A DNA stretch of 7,262 nt from Fidelibacterota bacterium (lineage in GTDB: Bacteria > Fidelibacterota > Fidelibacteria > Fidelibacterales > Fidelibacteraceae): positions 1 through 7,262 of the forward strand of contig JAUVKP010000051.1 of assembly GCA_030596185.1 (NCBI GenBank). Reading direction: 5' to 3'. The notes beneath the pieces are model-generated. The model had not been told where the DNA came from. It searched no databases and saw nothing but the letters and a program-made list of their open reading frames with translations. Positions 6,479-7,262 of the stretch are shown here, in pieces; the first letter of the stretch is position 1; each line of letters starts with the position of its first letter. Position numbers and translations under genes: made by a program.

Positions 6479-6886
6479 CTATTTAACCTCTTTTTGTAAA
6501 ACGACGATCTCAATAACCTGATGCAGGATATAAAAACCGATAAATGAGAAGATAAAGGGGAGGGGTTCAACGGCCTTAGTGATGATGGGCAGAAAAACAA
6601 AAAGTGCCATGCCGATAAAACGAATAATGGTCCATTTTTTAATGTTATCCATTATTTGTTTATAAGTCCTACTGCCTTGTTTACGTTTTGTAACAATATA
6701 AGCAATGACTGCATTTGTTAGACTAATACCGGCTGGAAGAATATTTTCCACTAAGTGTTCAGCATTATCTAAGTTTATTATTAATAAAAGTATAAGTGCG
6801 GTTGATAGTAAGATAAGGATATAGAAGCGCAATTTTACCCAGAGCGGGTTTGGAGTTTTATTTCTTTCTTTTTCGAAACCCTTCAT
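6479..6886 (-). CDS. Small four-helix membrane protein, AtpI-like
   Basis: A 135-residue membrane protein with four predicted helices at about residues 19-38, 47-66, 86-103 and 109-129. The loop between helices 2 and 3 is strongly basic (TKRKQGSRTYKQIMDNIKKW). Its last helix (PFIFSFIGFYILHQVIEIVVL) and short KEVK tail resemble ATP synthase subunit I (AtpI)-type proteins of FCB bacteria, but that is a pattern judgement, not a motif match; it could equally be an unrelated small membrane protein. It opens the operon, 4 bp before the antiporter-EIIA fusion, so a role linked to proton or cation flux is plausible. No ATP synthase subunits are in the window. The ATG at 6886 follows a good ribosome site (GTGAGG, 6900-6895, 8-nt spacing). 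Confidence 0.75.
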   Translation of the reverse strand: MKGFEKERNKTPNPLWVKLRFYILILLSTALILLLIINLDNAEHLVENILPAGISLTNAVIAYIVTKRKQGSRTYKQIMDNIKKWTIIRFIGMALFVFLPIITKAVEPLPFIFSFIGFYILHQVIEIVVLQKEVK

Positions 6887-6907
6887 TGCAATTACCTCAC
6901 CGCGATG

Positions 6908-6935
6908 AAAATAACATTAAAAAGGTAAAAGTCAA
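6908..6935 (-). promoter_or_regulatory. Weak candidate promoter for the antiporter operon
   Basis: On the minus strand TTGACT (6935-6930) and TATTTT (6913-6908) are separated by 16 bp. A start near 6901 would leave only about 15 nt before the ATG at 6886, just enough for the GTGAGG ribosome site. The -10 match is poor and the DNA is A/T-rich, so the true promoter may lie further upstream among the repeats. Confidence 0.25.
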
Positions 6936-6974
6936 AAGTATAAAGGCAAAAGTTAAATCAATTGACAATTGACC
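6918..6974. repeat. Degenerate A-rich simple repeat
   Basis: Imperfect repetition of an AAAAGTC-like unit (AAAAGGT, AAAAGTC, AAAAGTA, AAAGGC, AAAAGTT) grades into CAATTGACAATTGACC, which resembles part of the 37-bp tandem unit further right. It is non-coding in all frames I checked. Confidence 0.45.
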
Positions 6975-6981
6975 CCGCTTC

Positions 6982-7013
6982 GTCATCCCGAAACATCGGG
7001 ACGCAGGGCAGGC
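6982..7013 (+). repeat. Dispersed palindromic repeat, copy B
   Basis: TCCCGA (6986-6991) pairs with TCGGGA (6996-7001) around the loop AACA, followed by CGCAGGGCAGGC (7002-7013). This is the same element as 2135-2173, in the same orientation, with the outer stem pair changed from C-G to T-A on both sides. The two copies bracket the antiporter operon. Confidence 0.6.
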
Positions 7014-7160
7014 AAAGGACAGTTGACAATTCAGCCAATTGATAATTGACAAAGGACAGATGACAATTTAGCCAATTGATAATTGACAAAGGACAGTTGA
7101 CAATTCAGCCAATTGATAATTGACAAAGGACAGTTGACAATTTAGCCAATTGATAATTAC
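7014..7160. repeat. Four tandem copies of a 37-bp unit
   Basis: Units begin at 7014, 7051, 7088 and 7125. Each starts AAAGGACAG, contains TGACAATT and GCCAATTGATAATTGAC, and the fourth lacks one base near its end. Units 1 and 3 carry TTCAG where 2 and 4 carry TTTAG, and unit 2 alone has AGATGAC for AGTTGAC. There are no unique spacers between units, so this is not a CRISPR array. The array lies upstream of both the leftward operon and the possible rightward gene. Confidence 0.85.
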
Positions 7161-7183
7161 TGAAGATTCAATTATTTTTAACA

Positions 7184-7210
7184 TAAATATCAATTGTAAA
7201 CTGATATTTA
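7184..7210. promoter_or_regulatory. Perfect 9-bp inverted repeat, possible operator
   Basis: TAAATATCA (7184-7192) and TGATATTTA (7202-7210) are perfect inverted copies around a 9-bp spacer. The site lies about 40 bp before a candidate start codon and between the tandem array and its inverted copy. It may be a dimeric regulator site or the tip of a larger hairpin. Confidence 0.35.
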
Positions 7211-7244
7211 AATTGTCATTTGTCAATTTTCAACTGTCAATTGG
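7211..7244. repeat. Inverted degenerate copy of the 37-bp unit
   Basis: The reverse complement of this stretch aligns without gaps to 7035-7068, spanning the join of tandem units 1 and 2, with 28 of 34 positions matching by eye. The region from 7014 to 7244 is therefore an inverted arrangement with the 9-bp palindrome between its arms. The right end overlaps the first two G of the GGAGG ribosome site at 7243-7247. Confidence 0.55.
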
Positions 7245-7251
7245 AGGAAAG

Positions 7252-7262
7252 ATGGGGACGAA
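7252..7262 (+). CDS. Possible start of a rightward gene (truncated)
   Basis: GGAGG (7243-7247) stands 4 nt before an ATG (7252-7254), which opens M-G-T before the window ends. The spacing is slightly short but the Shine-Dalgarno core is perfect. Only three full codons are visible, so the product cannot be named and the call rests on the ribosome site alone. If real, this gene is divergent from the antiporter operon, and the repeat array lies in their shared upstream region. Confidence 0.35.

Noticed and set aside
6475..6600. A 42-residue N-terminal extension of the fusion antiporter
   Set aside because: It would overlap the upstream gene, is rich in serine and arginine, and precedes what is plainly a membrane-targeting start MKHFIKKPLFF at 6474.
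7014..7160. CRISPR array
   Set aside because: The 37-bp units are directly adjacent with no unique spacers, and no cas genes are present.

Overview
The window is about 7.3 kb of AT-rich bacterial chromosome. Strong Shine-Dalgarno sites (GAGG, GGAGG, AGGAA) and one near-ideal sigma70-type promoter are visible. The secreted protein ends in a 'LNIKIFLES' stretch that resembles the start of a C-terminal region common in exported proteins of the Bacteroidetes/FCB superphylum. Small palindromic repeats of the type often seen in environmental FCB-related genomes lie between genes. I infer an FCB-group or related Gram-negative bacterium; no marker gene allows a firmer placement.

Layout. Positions 1-316 hold no supportable gene, but they end in a promoter with four in-phase 11-bp direct repeats (CTTAACAAAAA type) that run into the -35 box. 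Positions 317-1738 (+) encode an exported protein built of five ~70-residue repeats, followed by a clean intrinsic terminator at 1776-1805. Positions 1806-2223 are a GC-rich, gene-free cluster of palindromic repeats between convergent transcription units. Positions 6886-2224 (-) form a tight four-gene operon with gaps of 4, 12 and 12 bp. In transcription order it encodes a small four-helix membrane protein (AtpI-like), a CPA2 cation/proton antiporter fused to a PTS EIIA domain, a free EIIA-like protein with a probable PII-like C-terminal domain, and a second stand-alone CPA2 antiporter. Positions 6900-7251 hold A-rich simple repeat, a second copy of a palindromic repeat also found at 2135, four copies of a 37-bp tandem repeat, a perfect 9-bp inverted repeat, and an inverted degenerate copy of the tandem unit that abuts a GGAGG ribosome site. 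An ATG at 7252 may start a rightward gene that leaves the window.

How it fits together (inference): the operon looks like a cation/pH homeostasis module in which two antiporters with different ion-site motifs are tied to phosphotransfer signalling. Both EIIA domains keep the phospho-accepting histidine, one in cis (fusion) and one in trans, and the trans protein also carries a possible nucleotide- or metabolite-sensing domain. The first gene is a separate, divergently controlled envelope or secreted protein. Its TTAACA-type direct repeats resemble sites of PhoB/PhoP-like response regulators.
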